This document shows positions 1-11,447 of a DNA stretch of 64,000 bases, in pieces (the first letter of the stretch is position 1; every line of letters starts with the position of its first letter). A program made the translations under genes and the position numbers. The notes beneath the pieces were generated by a model that worked only from the letters and a program-made list of their open reading frames with translations, searched no databases and was not told where the DNA came from. Source of the stretch: Dugong dugon (lineage: Eukaryota > Chordata > Mammalia > Sirenia > Dugongidae); assembly GCA_030035585.1 (NCBI GenBank), contig CM057462.1, forward strand, positions 92,029,234-92,093,233. Reading direction: 5' to 3'.

Positions 1-640
1 GTTTTCCTTATATTTTAGAATGCAAGTAATATGTGCTTTAGGACAGGTTCAATTAGTTTCATTGTTTAAGTTATCTCAGGGAATTAAATTTGGAATAATC
101 TTTTAAATTACTGTGAAAAGGCAATTTAAACTGCTTGAAGTTTGTCCGTGCCTTATTAGATGTACAAATTTGAATTTTTTTTACAAGGTAGGTAGATTAA
201 ACTGTGTTCTTATTTATATCTAAGGATGCTGATTTGCTTGAATGCAATTGAAAAATGAATTTTCCTGAATTTAAATCTAAATTTTAAATATAAACAGTTT
301 GAATTTAGTATTTTTAATTACTCATGATCACCAGTTCTAAACTTTAAGGATCATTGTTTTAATTAAATTGCCTTGTACAGGATCCCAATCCCATCCTGTT
401 CTTTTTTGCTATGACATAGGTCATCGGGATCACCACCGCCGTAACCATTGATTCATATCATGCTTCACGTCAACCTGACCCTGCTAATACCGTGTCACTC
501 TATATTAGCAAAAGTCCATTTTTGCTATCTGTTCCGTTGGTACGGATAATGTATTATATCCATGTAGTAGCTTCTCATATAAAGATGTGTTTTCCTCTGT
601 CTTGTGATAAAAATAAAACCTGTATTTTCAATGAATACGT
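1..640 (+). other. Possible ALG6 3'UTR (synteny-based)
   Basis: No coding exon or repeat is recognisable here. A canonical plus-strand AATAAA lies at 612-617, followed by a T-rich stretch. In human, the plus-strand gene ALG6 (ER glucosyltransferase of N-glycan assembly) ends about 2 kb from the 3' end of the minus-strand gene ITGB3BP, so its 3'UTR is expected near here. This is inference from gene order; no ALG6 protein sequence is visible. Confidence 0.25.
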
Positions 641-3179
641 ACACTTCTTTCAGCATACAGCCATTAAAACATATTAAGTGGCAGTATAGTTTAAAACAAT
701 GCAAGTCAAACAAAAACACACACATAATTTGGTTCTAGACATGGACAGCCACAGGCTAGTGCAAGAAGGTATGTGTTTTTAAGTAGATAAGCCTGATAAA
801 AGAAGTAGCTTTAGACAAAGCAAAAATCAAGAAGTATTTCTTTCTTAAAGCAGATGTGCATAAAGACTTAAAGGGCAGGCCAGTACAGAAAAGCAGCCTT
901 GACTCGCTGCTGAATCAGCAGGAACACTGCTGTCCATGGTCACCATCTGTAATCACTGAGCCAAATGTCAGCATTTTGGCTGGCTGGTGTAGCCTTAGTT
1001 TTTGTAATAACATACTTGCATTTAACAAAGGATGTTGATTTAAATCAGGTTAATGATAAGGAAGTTTCAAGTTATATTTATAACTTCTAAATAATTGGGA
1101 TAGAGAAACTTATTATTTGAAAATAAAAGTATTATATAAACTTTAGTAAAATGGAATGCACCTGTATTCAAGGCATCTTATAGGTATATCCTATAAATAA
1201 AATTTCCCGATGATTTAATTAATTGAGTTACATTGTAGCCTCTCTGGAGAATTGTTGCAGTTATCTAAGTCAGCTCTCTCTCATATTTATTAGAAACTTT
1301 GAATTTTGAGGGATTAATTTCCAAGATACCAGAAATGTCCAGTGGTGAATTAGGAGCACAGAAATAGGCAAAGCATATTTCTCCCAGCTAAACTTGGGAT
1401 TATACAACCAAAAAAACCAAACCCACTGCTGTCAAGTCAATTCCGACTCTGGATTATAGGGATGCTTTAATATATTTAGGCTATGCAGAAATATTAAAGA
1501 AGAAAGATTTCTTACTTTCTTCACCAATATACCTGTTAAAAAAGTTTATTTTAGCGGGAGGAACCGTTTTGGAGAAGTGGTTTTCTTAATTCCCTAAGAA
1601 CTTAAGTCTCCTTCTTAAAATGAAGAGAGTATATGTTCATGTATCAAATACGAGGCATATAGAAGTCATTTTCCCTTAAGGCCTCAGGGAGGGGAAAAAA
1701 ATCCTCATTGTAGCATTCTGTCCAAATGATAAACCACAACTGAGTGAGTGAAACATTTACAAAAGGCAAGACAGTCAAAGGAACCTCTTTGTTCAATGGA
1801 AAGAGAGTAAGAGATGGATAGGATATAACTAAATAGTTGGAGGGACAAAATGGTTTCAAGTCTCAATCGGTCTCTTTTCTGTTATGTTCACTGGAACATC
1901 AGGGCCAAGTGTACCCCCCCGCCACCCCCCACATATAAACATTAGTTTTGTGTGTGGATCTTTCTGCTTTGTCCTTCATGTGGCCTCCAAGGGTGATAAA
2001 GCGAGAGTCATCTGATCCACAAAGAAATGATTCTTAGCAGACCCAGCTGTTCTGAAAGGCAGAAGCTTAGTATATCAAGAGGTCAAACATACAGTAACTT
2101 ATCTGACAGCATTAAGTACATACCTACATAACTTGGATTACATATGAAACCAATCTACTTCTTAACCCTTTGTTTCCTGACTAATGTAGGTTGCTTTATA
2201 TGTGTGTTGGCTGACATCCTAAGGTTAGCTTTTAATGCTAGAACAATCCATTTTGGTATATTTTAGGTAACATTCTAATATAAGGACTGTATCATAAAGT
2301 ATTCTTAATATTTGGTAGACATATTTTCTTTAAAAAATCTTATTTAAATGGTACAAAGAAAATCATTAATGAAGGCAACTTGGTTTAATAGTTAATTGGG
2401 TTACTGTTCAATACCTATGTCATTTATATTAATAGTTTATTAAAAAAACCAAGTTGTCATTTTAAGGGGTAAATCTGAAATTTCTCTAAATGCAAAATTA
2501 TTTTCAAAGTTTTGTTTCAGATTTTCATTTCCATGTTATACTGAATTAAATGACATGGTAATATCATATACTAGTTTTGTCAAAAATTAGGGCAAGTACC
2601 AAGGGAATAGCATACTCCCCCCTCCCAAAGAAATGGTCAAAGAAAAGTATAGAATTTTTTACAAACTACGTAATCAAGTATGGTACATTCTGTGAACTAC
2701 ACAGAGTGTCTCCCCACCTTTTTTGTGAGTGACAGCATACACAAGGACCACCATGGAAAAACAGAAATTTAAGTTAACGCTTCAAAATAATTTGGAGGGG
2801 ATCACATACTGCCCTATAAGAAAGTTCTTTCTTTAAATTCAGTAGTGTCTGTGTAGTTAAGTTTAAAAATAACTTCATATTTAAATGTTGTTTCTACTGA
2901 AAAATGCATTCTAATACTTTATAAAAGGTGAAATTTTAAAGCTTTGTAAACATTTTTTCTTTACAGGTCTAGAGAAATTAGAATATGATAAAAACTCATT
3001 CCTTAGATAGTGGTACACAATAAACTGGGTAAGCTAAATATTTTAAAAAAGAATTATAAGTTAATTAGCAGCTGGGGCTTTAAATGGAAAACCTAGTATC
3101 TAATTCCACTCACCATTAGAGTTAATCTGAGTTTCAGGAAAACACATAGCTCTACCAAAGACACCATTTTCATAAATGC
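641..3179. other. Intergenic, no gene seen
   Basis: A/T-rich sequence between the proposed ALG6 end and the ITGB3BP 3' region. Apart from a 56-base AfroSINE tail at 1407-1462 I recognise nothing. Short open frames here (for example 856-1038 and 1644-1859) have no splice sites or similarity that I can support. Confidence 0.6.
1407..1462 (-). mobile_element. AfroSINE 3' tail fragment
   Basis: Reverse-complement tail of an AfroSINE: an A-rich lead, then ccaaacccactgctgtcaag and a degraded gattccgactc motif. Only about 55 bases of the 3' end remain. Confidence 0.75.
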
Positions 3180-3185
3180 TTTATT
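3180..3185 (-). promoter_or_regulatory. Polyadenylation signal (AATAAA), candidate
   Basis: The minus strand reads CTTAATAAAGC, a canonical hexamer, about 440 bases past the stop of the candidate terminal exon ending at 3625. It would place the end of a longer ITGB3BP transcript near 3.16 kb, about 2.5 kb from the proposed ALG6 end. That resembles the tight tail-to-tail human arrangement as I remember it. Confidence 0.35.
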
Positions 3186-3624
3186 AAGTTGATTCACAAG
3201 CACTAAAAGTATAAACAAACATACGTGATACAGAATATAAGATTCTCCGTACACATTGATTTACATTAAAGGGTCAAGAAGAAATGTATTATTTACATTG
3301 TGATTATCTATTGGTGTGTGTAGAAAGTTTAAATTAGCTGCAAGAAATTTTATCTAGACATGCACCTGCCTAGTGCTATGATCTGGTATTTACTGGGCAG
3401 ATTAGTTACAAATATTTCTTCTGTTCTTTTAAATATGATCAGGCAGATGCAGAAGTTGGTGTTCATAGTGAATGCGTTTCTTCTAAATGCCTGTGGGATA
3501 TAAAAAATGATTATTAAATCATGAAGAGTTAGGTTCCAGTTAACATGCATCTAATTAAGAAATGATTTAAACACCCATTTGCTATGTTAACTGGTACCTA
3601 GTTTAGTTACATACTGGTAACCTC

Positions 3625-3843
3625 TCATTTGCTTATTTTTGAGTCTTGTATGTAAGATTCACCTTCACAAATAACTGTCGTAAGATGACTGACACAACAC
3701 TTTACAGCGTATGTGAAGATGGATTTTGAAAGAGCTACTTCTGAGAGTTTTAAAACTCCAACATGATCTCCTGAAAACATCGAATCTACATGCCTTTTGT
3801 GTGTAAGCCTAAAGGGGCTTTCAGCAGGTGTTTCCTCCAACAG
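3625..3843 (-). CDS. Candidate alternative 3'-terminal ITGB3BP exon
   Basis: Exon-like segment with a very good acceptor: about ten T then GGCAG. It is followed by 72 open codons and TGA at 3625-3627. Read in phase 0 it gives LLEETPAESPFRLTHKRHVD, continues through MFSGDHVGVLKL, and ends IQDSKISK. Phase 0 is exactly what the donor of the 14198-14259 candidate exon supplies. About 440 bases downstream on the minus strand is a canonical AATAAA (plus-strand 3180-3185), so this could be a complete last exon with a 3'UTR. I recognise no family and see no domain. It may be an alternative C-terminus of ITGB3BP, a non-coding terminal exon with a chance ORF, or not an exon. Confidence 0.4.
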   Translation of the reverse strand: MLEETPAESPFRLTHKRHVDSMFSGDHVGVLKLSEVALSKSIFTYAVKCCVSHLTTVICEGESYIQDSKISK

Positions 3844-3956
3844 CTGCCAAAAAAAAAAGATAAGACAGCATTTACTGACAGATTTCCTATTCAGAATGTG
3901 TTCCTCTGAGGACTCCTAGTGGTGGTAAAGGATCTTGGCTGTTTGGCCTTAGGACC

Positions 3957-4128
3957 CTACCTGTTAGCGACGAGTTGGTTCTGACTCATAGTGACCCTGG
4001 AGGACAGAGTAGAACTGTCTCATAGGGTTTCCAACACATCTTTCTCCTGCAGAGCGGCTGGTGGGTTCCAACTGCTACCTTTTGGTTAGCAGCCGAGCAC
4101 TTTAACCACTGTGCCATCAGGGCTCCTT
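3957..4128 (-). mobile_element. AfroSINE, full length, with target site duplication
   Basis: A complete minus-strand copy. The conserved head reads ggagccctgatggcacagtgg on the minus strand, followed by a degenerate B-box region and the shared tail ctatgagtcagaaccaactc. The flanking 8-base direct repeat ttaggacc (3949-3956 and 4129-4136) marks retrotransposition. Confidence 0.9.
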
Positions 4129-4405
4129 TTAGGACCTTAGGGTACTAATAAGCAGCCATTGGCAACTCATGGCATACATTCCACTAGGGCACGTGGACCA
4201 TTCACTGCTGAGACACCTCTTCCTTGTTTACAGCAGCAACTTCGAAGAATACTGCCTGGTGGGCCCCTATCTTTCCATATTCGTAAGAGTCCACATATAT
4301 TCCTCCTCCTGTCCTAGAAGGAGAAATGTTGTCAACTTGACAACCAACTTTTGCCAACTCTTGTTTTAGTCTGGACTGCATTCTTATAGAAGATTTTAAG
4401 CACTG

Positions 4406-4457
4406 TAGGGTTCGCTATAGAGTCGGAACCAACTTGACGGCATCTAACAACAACAAA
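4406..4457 (+). mobile_element. RTE/AfroSINE 3' tail fragment
   Basis: The 50-base shared terminal segment: gggttcgctatagagtcgg, then aaccaacttgacggcatc and a short (aac)n end. It is too short to tell whether the source was an RTE or a SINE. Confidence 0.6.
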
Positions 4458-4480
4458 GGTTATCACTAAAGTGAACCTTA

Positions 4481-4670
4481 AGGAGTCCTGGTGGTGCAAT
4501 GGTTAAGTGCTTGACTACTAACAGAAAAGTTGGCAGTTCGAACCTAAAAGTCACTCTGTTGGTGAAAAGACCTGGCAATCTGCTCCCGTAAAGGTTACAG
4601 CATAGGAAACCTTATGGGGCTGTTCTACTCTGAGTTGCAATCAATGAGACGGGACACAGCAACAACAACA
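4481..4670 (+). mobile_element. AfroSINE
   Basis: Plus-strand copy starting aaggagtcctggtggtgc, with a recognisable tRNA B box (gcagttcgaacc), the middle block ggaaaccttatggggctg and an (aac)n end. The 3' third is diverged and a clean target duplication is not visible. Confidence 0.88.
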
Positions 4671-4772
4671 GGGTTCACTTAATATCCTTCTAAGTTACCG
4701 ATACACAGTTTTCAGAACTCATAATACATAGGAAGGAAAGACTATGGGTTAATAAAAACTATGGGGCAGCTA

Positions 4773-4968
4773 AAGGAGCCCTGGTGGCACAGTGGTTAAA
4801 GTACTCTCGGCTGCTAACCGGAAGGTTGGTGGTTCAAACCCACCAGTGGCAGGCAGTGAGAAGATGTCTGCTTCCATAAAGATACAGCCTTGGAAGCTCT
4901 ATGGGGGCAGTTCTGCTCTGTCCTATAGGGTTATGATTTGGCATTGACTCTTGATGGCAGCGGGTTTT
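4773..4968 (+). mobile_element. AfroSINE with 13-base target site duplication
   Basis: Full-length plus-strand copy. It has the aaggagccctggtggcac head, the B box ggtggttcaaaccc and the tail ttgatggcagcgggttt. It is flanked by perfect direct repeats tatggggcagcta at 4760-4772 and 4969-4981. Confidence 0.93.
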
Positions 4969-4983
4969 TATGGGGCAGCTATT

Positions 4984-5134
4984 TTGTATAATCTCACAAG
5001 GTAAATATCAGTCCCATTTTATAATCAAGGCTTAGGGGAACCAAGTACCTTGTTTAAGGTCACATAGCTAAATGGGTACTAAAGCTGGTGCTGGACATCT
5101 AATTCCAAATTCCATTCTCTTTTACAATGCCAGG
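4984..5134 (-). repeat. MIR element
   Basis: An old tRNA-derived SINE in reverse orientation. The usual MIR core is visible: ctcacaaggtaaatatcagt, cccattttataatcaaggc, then ggtcacatagctaaatggg. It is degraded at both ends. Confidence 0.6.
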
Positions 5135-7202
5135 CCCTGCAAAGATTATGGCTGCTAAGAGAATTGTGTTAAAAAAGCATTCAACAAAAGAGAAATACTT
5201 TGAGCAATATGCTGTATGTCATAGCATAAAAGTAGGGAGTAGCAACATGCTGGCTGCCATGCTGCTTCTTGAGAAGAATATCCTAAAAAACAAATTAAAT
5301 GCAATTTAGATACAGTTACATAGTTCCTAAGCAGTTTGACAGGTTTCATCCTTTGTAGATCAACAATATTATTCTTTCTAAAACATATTTTGGAGTGTTA
5401 CTTCCCAAATCTTCACTAGCCTACCTCTGCCTAATGAATGTGGTCCTAATCCACCTTTCCATCATTCTGCTTTTCTGCCTTTTTGATCCCTGTTTGTTCT
5501 CTGCCTAGTATGTTTTACACACTCCATCAAAATTACCCATATTTCAAATTCCAGCTTTCCAGAAAAAGTACAAAGCTTCCATTTACTGGATGACTCTTTC
5601 AGAGCTCATGTAGAGTTGAATAATTAGAACTGATTGTAAAATCATGAACCCATGAACCCTTAAATAATTACCTAATCACCTCAACCTGGGGTTATCTGTG
5701 TCTGCTGTGAATTCCTATAACATTGCTTATTTTTCATGTGGTACTTAGAGTAAATTTTATACTCCTCAGACCAGAGGAGGGCACTTCTGTCAGTTCTTCC
5801 TCTTTCCGCACACCATGGAAGAGTGACAGATTTGACTGGTTGAAGTCCAGGACATTCACAGGTATATATCTTACTAGTAGTAATACCGGCCACAACTCTT
5901 ATGCAACATTCTTTGCCTACTGTTTAGTTTCCCTTTCATTGCCTACTCTCAAATCCAGTGTGCCGCTGCACTTGCTAGGTCCATGTGGTAAGGAGACCAG
6001 CCCATTCTACCTCTTTGCCCTGCAACCAGGCATGTAAGGTAGGTTTGTGGTCTTCACAGCTTTATAGGCACATGGACTTGGGGTCTGTTTCAAAGATCCA
6101 GCTTTCTCCTCAGGTTCTGGAGAGCACACAAGATTAAAGATTTAGGTTCATGGTGGGAGAGAGGAGGTCCCATTTCTGCCTTGGGAACACTCTACATTAG
6201 TTACCCAGACTTCCGCCAGAGGTCCTGTTGTATTGAAGGTTATCAGTTCCTCCAATAATCACTAATAAAGTTGATACTTTAATCCTCATTGGATTCATAA
6301 TCTTTGTATTCACTACTGGCCAGAATCCAGGAAAGAATAAGGGTCTGAACTTGCATCACTTATCATAGCTTGCCTTACATTGTTATTATTTCATGTGTTT
6401 ACTATAAATCTTGCGTCCTTAGCGAGATTATTAGATGTTAAAAGGTTGGCATTATGTATAGTGCTTTGTTCACAGTAAACCTCAAACTTTTGTTAACCAA
6501 GTGATTTATCCGTATTGTTCCTAGATAAAGCACCCAGACTTTTGCTACCTTGTTAACATTAGCCAAACTCATGTATTTTCTTTTCCTCCCTTTTGATCAT
6601 GTCAGTCCTCTGGTTGCTGCCTACTTTACTCTGTCTTATTCTAACATTGTTTCATGAAGGCTTCACTTTTTAAAGGTTCTGGGAGTGAATCTGTGGGCTG
6701 GTTCCCTCCACTGAACAATATAGGTCAGGAGGAATAAACACTGATGTATGAAGGAGGGCAGGAGCTGGTGTGCAGATAAGGAGGTTGGTCACAGTGGTAT
6801 CAGCAGTTCTGTGTCACAGGTTTCTCATGCAGAGGACAAAACCAGGGACTTCAATACCCCTCCCTTATTCATACCAGGTGAGCAGCTACAACAAACCTAC
6901 AAAAGCAGAACAATGAGAGAACATGGAGGAGAGGGATGTGGGAAGCTAGTATAAGGTGGTGGACTATAAGCAGGTTTTGAAGGATGGGTAAAATTGTCAC
7001 AACTGACAACGGGGAAAAAGGCATGCCATTGCAGAGGAGACGAGCAAAGGCAAGGAAGTGGGAAAGGCAAGCTGTAGCTAGGGAATGGCAAGTAATCTGG
7101 AGTGACTAAGGTACAACAGGGAGACAATGGAAAGGTAAGCTGTGGTCAGATTGGGTAGATACTGAATTTCACTCTAAATTTGGATTTTATTGTGAATACG
7201 AA
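5135..7202. other. Intergenic or 3' region, no gene seen
   Basis: No exon is supported. The 104-codon plus-strand frame at 5723-6037 has no recognisable similarity and no start context I trust. From about 6960 to 7202 the sequence resembles an old eutherian interspersed repeat (a tttgaaggatgggtaaaatt-like block, also seen near 11.4-12.1 kb), into whose right part the RTE at 7203 is set. Confidence 0.45.
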
Positions 7203-7810
7203 GGAGTCAAGGATTTCATTTGACTTGGATCCATAATCAATGCTCATGGAAGCAGCAGTCAGGAAATCAAATGCTGTATTGCATTGGGCAAATCTGCTGC
7301 AAAAGACCTCTTTAAAGCATTAAAAAGCAAAAATGTCACTTTGAGGACTAAGGGGTACCTGACCCAAGCCACGATGTTTTCAATCACCTCATATGCATAT
7401 GAAAGCTGGACAATGAATAAGGAAGAAAGAATAATAATTAATGCCTTTGAATTATGGTGTTGGCGAAGAATATTGAATATACTGTGGACTGCCAGAAGAA
7501 CGAACAAATCTGTCTTGGAAGAAGTACAGCCAGAACGCTCCTTAGAAGCGAGGATGGCGAGATTACATCTCACATACTTTGGGCACGTTATCAGGAGGGA
7601 CTAGTCCCTGAAGAAGGACATCATGCTTGGTAAAGCAGAGGGTCAGCAAAAGAGAGGAAGACCCTCAACGAGATGGACTGACACAGTGGATGCAACAGTG
7701 GGCTCAAACATAACAGTGATTGTGAGGATGGCGCAGGACCAGACAGTGTTTCGTTCTGTTGTACACAGGGTCACTATGAGTCGGAACCAACTGGATGGCA
7801 CCTAACAACC
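7203..7810 (+). mobile_element. RTE LINE, 5'-truncated
   Basis: The 3' 600 bases of an RTE (BovB-like) non-LTR retrotransposon. It begins gtcaaggatttcatttgac, contains the frame GKSAAKDLFKALKSK ... SYAYESWTMNK ... LEEVQPE (7284-7604) that is typical of the region downstream of the RT domain, then HVIRRD and a second frame with GRPSTRWTDTVDATV (7623-7805). It ends with the tail ggtcactatgagtcgg and cctaacaacc. A frameshift and a stop (tag at 7602-7604) separate the two frames, so the copy is dead. The same protein segment recurs in the copies at 47.0, 55.2 and 62.0 kb. Confidence 0.93.
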
Positions 7811-7954
7811 TTCGAAAGCACAGATATGTCCAGAACTCTATAGTGGGACAGGCTGTAGGGGAAAGGGAGCAAAGGGCATACAGGCAGGTCATAATAGGGA
7901 TGATGATAATCTAGGTGAGAGGTAATGAAGGAATAAATAGTAGAAACTAAATTA

Positions 7955-8190
7955 TTACTGTGTAGTGGTTAAGAGCATGGTCTCTGGCACTAGACTACTC
8001 AGGTTAGTATCCTGGCTCTCTGGGGCAAGGTGCTTAACCTCTTTGTGCCTCAGTTTTTTCACTTATAAAATATAGTACCTGTCTCTATGTCACACAAGTT
8101 GGTGGGAAGATTAAATGGGATATGTATAAAGTGTTTATAACAGTTCCTGGCACATAGAAAGTGCTCAAAAAATGTTAGCTATTATTATAA
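7955..8190 (+). repeat. MIR element
   Basis: Typical MIR: tagtggttaagagcatgg head, tcctggctct B-box remnant, cctcagttttttcacttata and gtgctcaaaaaatgttagc end. Confidence 0.85.
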
Positions 8191-8485
8191 GGTTATTATT
8201 TATATATACAACACAATGAAGATTTTAATGCATGAAAGTGACACAATTTTCTATATATTAAGATGCTTTACAAATATTTTAAGTACAGCTAATTTGCTAA
8301 TATTATCGAGATATTATTTCCAAAGAATTGTATTTTCAGGATAGAATATAATTCTTTCATTTTGCTATAATTTTTTTCTAAGAGTAGGCAGTATCTGGTT
8401 AGCTTCTAAGAATCTTAATTAATATTGATGTCACTGAGTATGGACTAATACTCTTTGATAATGCGAACCTTCAGTTACAGGTATA

Positions 8486-8682
8486 AAACCCACAGCCACT
8501 GGGTCGATTCTGACTCACAGTGACCTTACAGGACAGAGTAGAACTGTCCCATAGGGTTTCCAAGGCTGTAATCTTTACAGAAGCAGACTGCCACAGCTTT
8601 CTCCTATGGAACAACTGATGGGTTTGAACCGTCAACCTTATGCTTAGCAGCTGAGTGCTTAAGCACTGCGCTACCAGGTCTG
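8486..8682 (-). mobile_element. AfroSINE with 14-base target site duplication
   Basis: Full-length minus-strand copy. The tail acccacagccactgggtcg is at the low-coordinate end, then cccatagggtttccaaggc, and a degraded head near 8675. Perfect direct repeats cagttacaggtata flank it at 8472-8485 and 8683-8696. Confidence 0.93.
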
Positions 8683-9060
8683 CAGTTACAGGTATAGGAA
8701 ACACTAATATCACATGACTAATGCTTCTGGCTAATGTTATAATAAGCTAGCTATAAACATTGTTTTTACTTGTAGAGTCTATAGGAATTGTTTTGAAGGA
8801 AAGGTACAATAATTTATTAAATAAATAATGAAACAATTGGTTAAATATTTTATTTATCAATTTAGCATATTTCCAAATTTAACAGACTTCTTATATCTTG
8901 TTCAGTCAGATGTGTCCTAAAATTATTTGGCTGATTTGTCTGTCTGCCAGGATCTAGTTAGTTATTTATACTAAAGGTGCTCAATTAATGGCTTTCTTTA
9001 GACTCAGTTGAAAATATGCCCTCTCAGACTCATAAAGCTAGCCTGGTCAGCTCAATGGTG

Positions 9061-10455
9061 TTTTTTTGTTTTTTCTCTTTTTTTGGCCATTTTATTGTGT
9101 TTTAGGTGAAAGTTTACACAGCAAATTAGATTCCAGTTCAACAGTCCATACACAGATTTTTCTGTGACATTGGTTACAGTTCCCGCAATGTGTCAGCACT
9201 CTCACCACTTCCATCTCACCGTCCCCATTTTCAACCATCCGGTTTCCCTGCCCCTCCTTGCCTTCTCATCTTTGCTTTTGGGCAGATGTTGCCCATTTGG
9301 TCTCACAGAGTCGATTGTTCTAAGAAGCGCATTCCTCATGGGTGTTGTTATTTTATAGGCCAATCTATCATTTGGCTGAAATGTGGACCTCCAAGTGTGG
9401 CTTTAGTTCCAGATTAAAGGGGCCATAGTCTCGGGGGTTCCTTCGGTCTCTATCAGTCCAGTAAGTCTGGTCTTTTTTAGGAATTTGAGCTTTGTTCTTC
9501 ATTTTTATCCATTCTAACCAGGACCTTCCATTGTGTCCCTGGTCAGAGCAGTCAGCAGTGGTACCAGGCACTACCTAGTTCTTCTGGTCTCAGGCTACAG
9601 GAGGTTGTGGTTTGTATGGGCCATTAGTCCTGTGAACTAATTGTTTCTTTGAACCTTTGGTTTCCTTCACTCTCGTTTGCTCCAGACTGGAGGAGACCAA
9701 TAGTTGTATCTTAGATGGCTGCTTGCAAGCTTTTAAGACCCCAGAGACTACTCACCAAAGTAAGATGTAGAACATTATGAACTATGTCATGCCCGTTGAC
9801 CTAGATGTGCCCCGAGACTAGGTCCTGAGCCTTCAAACCTGGTAACTCAGTCCCATGAGGTGTTTGGATATGTCTAGGAAGTTTCCTTAACTGTGCCCCC
9901 ATGTGGTTCTAATATACATATGAATATATATGCAGTAACATATATATGTATATACAAATATCCACAACTATATCTATATACGCGCACACGTACTCCCATA
10001 CGCCCTCCTACACCTATATAGCGTAAATATCTACCTATGTAACCACTCAGATTTTTGGTTGTTATAACTGTTGTTGCAGAACTGTATATGTTACAGCATT
10101 TACTGTGGTTCTTGCATACCTCTCAGTGTCTCATTTACCTTGGTCACATTGTGCTGACTTCCCCCATATTGTGCATTGCCTTCTCCTTCACCAGAATTAA
10201 CATGGGTCTACTATCTAGTAAGTGATTCTCCCTCCCTCCCCTTCCTATCCCTGGTAACCATCAATGAATGTTGCTTTCTGTGTGTAAACCTATTCTTGTC
10301 TTTTTATAAAAGTGGTATCATATATTTTTCCTTTTGTGACTGACTTATTTCACTCAGCATAATGTTCTCCAAATTTATCCATGTTATACGATGTCTCATG
10401 GACTCATCATTATTCTTCATTGTTTGGTGTTCTTTTTCAATCATTGATTAGACAG
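9061..10455 (-). mobile_element. L1 3' end with long 3'UTR, 5'-truncated
   Basis: Minus-strand L1. At the high-coordinate end the minus strand reads the end of ORF2 and following sequence (tgctgagtgaaataagtcag, then cacaaaaggaaaaatata). A roughly 1.3 kb non-coding tail follows and ends gtgtaaactttcacctaaaa plus an AATAAA and a short poly(A), seen as the T run at 9061. The same terminal motif closes the L1s at 31.5, 49.0 and 55.9 kb. This long tail overlaps the region just past the ITGB3BP stop and may limit its 3'UTR. A (TA)n/(CA)n-like patch lies inside near 9910-9990. Confidence 0.8.
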
Positions 10456-10639
10456 ATCCTGTCAGAGCCCTGTTATTTATAAGAATAGATTAATTTCAAC
10501 TAAAGCTCCAAAGCTCACGTCCCCATTTTCTTTATGGAAAGACAATACCAAATCTGATAATGTGAATAAAACGTTCCCACCTGAACAAAACGGTGAAATT
10601 TAACAAAGCTAAACATAATTAGAAAGGCAAAACAGTACC

Positions 10640-10689
10640 TCAGTTTAAGCTGGCTTTAAGGAATTCATAGCTGTCAAGGTGACATAATT
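10640..10689 (-). CDS. ITGB3BP: ITGB3BP (CENP-R) terminal coding exon with stop
   Basis: Coding part of the last exon of the known isoform. The acceptor is a long pyrimidine tract ending TTCTTCTGTACAG, and the stop TGA is at 10640-10642. With the G from the previous exon it encodes ELCHLDSYEFLKASLN and stop, aligning with human ASRHLDSYEFLKAILN. The human tail carries an LXXIL motif (LKAIL) reported to mediate nuclear-receptor binding by NRIF3; here it reads LKASL, an Ile to Ser change. The 3'UTR runs on toward 10456, where an L1 3' end starts. I see no AATAAA in that short unique stretch, only an ATAAAG-like variant, so the exact transcript end is open. Confidence 0.93.
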
Positions 10690-10999
10690 CTGTACAGAAG
10701 AAGAAAGATTTTTTTTTTTTCAGAAAACAGTTCAGAGTAACTTGTCACAGTATATAATACAGAATAACCACTGAATCACAATGAAAAGAAGATAAACAAC
10801 TTAAAGGTAAAGATATGTTTTACATTACAAATAGCAGCTGTGGGACTATAAATTTTCGTTTCAAGATCCTACCATTTTGCCTGATGCCTGTTTCAGAACA
10901 TACACTTTTAAATTTAGTATGGAAACTGCCAAAAAATATATTATGATGTATTCCTACTACCACTATTAATATACTCTTTATGCTTTATTATAATTGTCT

Positions 11000-11122
11000 T
11001 TTGTTCTAGATTCTATACTCTTGAGGGCAAGACTATATCTCTCTTACTCATCAGTGTGTCCCCAATGCAAGAATACTGCCTAGATCATAGTAGGCATTCA
11101 GTAAATATTAATGAACAAATAA
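11000..11122 (+). repeat. L2 3' end
   Basis: The classic L2 terminal segment is recognisable but diverged: cttgagggcaagactatatc, gtgtccccaatgcaag and catagtaggcattcagtaa. Confidence 0.7.
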
Positions 11123-11447
11123 ATGGATAAACACACTTGAGATGTATAAGGAGAGAAATCTGTAAGTATTTGAAAATATTTAGATAATTCCTTTAAAATA
11201 TTCTTGTAGTGACCATTTGTTTTCATTTATGCAGTCATGCCATGAACATGCCTTGTGGACCTTCCATCCTAGGCTCTGGGTTACAATATAGAAATGAGTA
11301 AGACTTTTTTTTTTTCTTTCCACAAAGAAGCTCAGAAAGAGCTTTGTAAACAGACAGTTACAACACACTACAGCATTTATAAACATTCAGACAAGTGTTG
11401 TGGGTGCCTAGAAGATGAAGCAGTTTAGCTTTGCCTAGGAGAGCTGG

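Noticed and set aside
7284-7604. 106-codon open frame that could look like a novel gene
   Set aside because: The same protein segment occurs in three other RTE copies in this window, so it is retrotransposon sequence.
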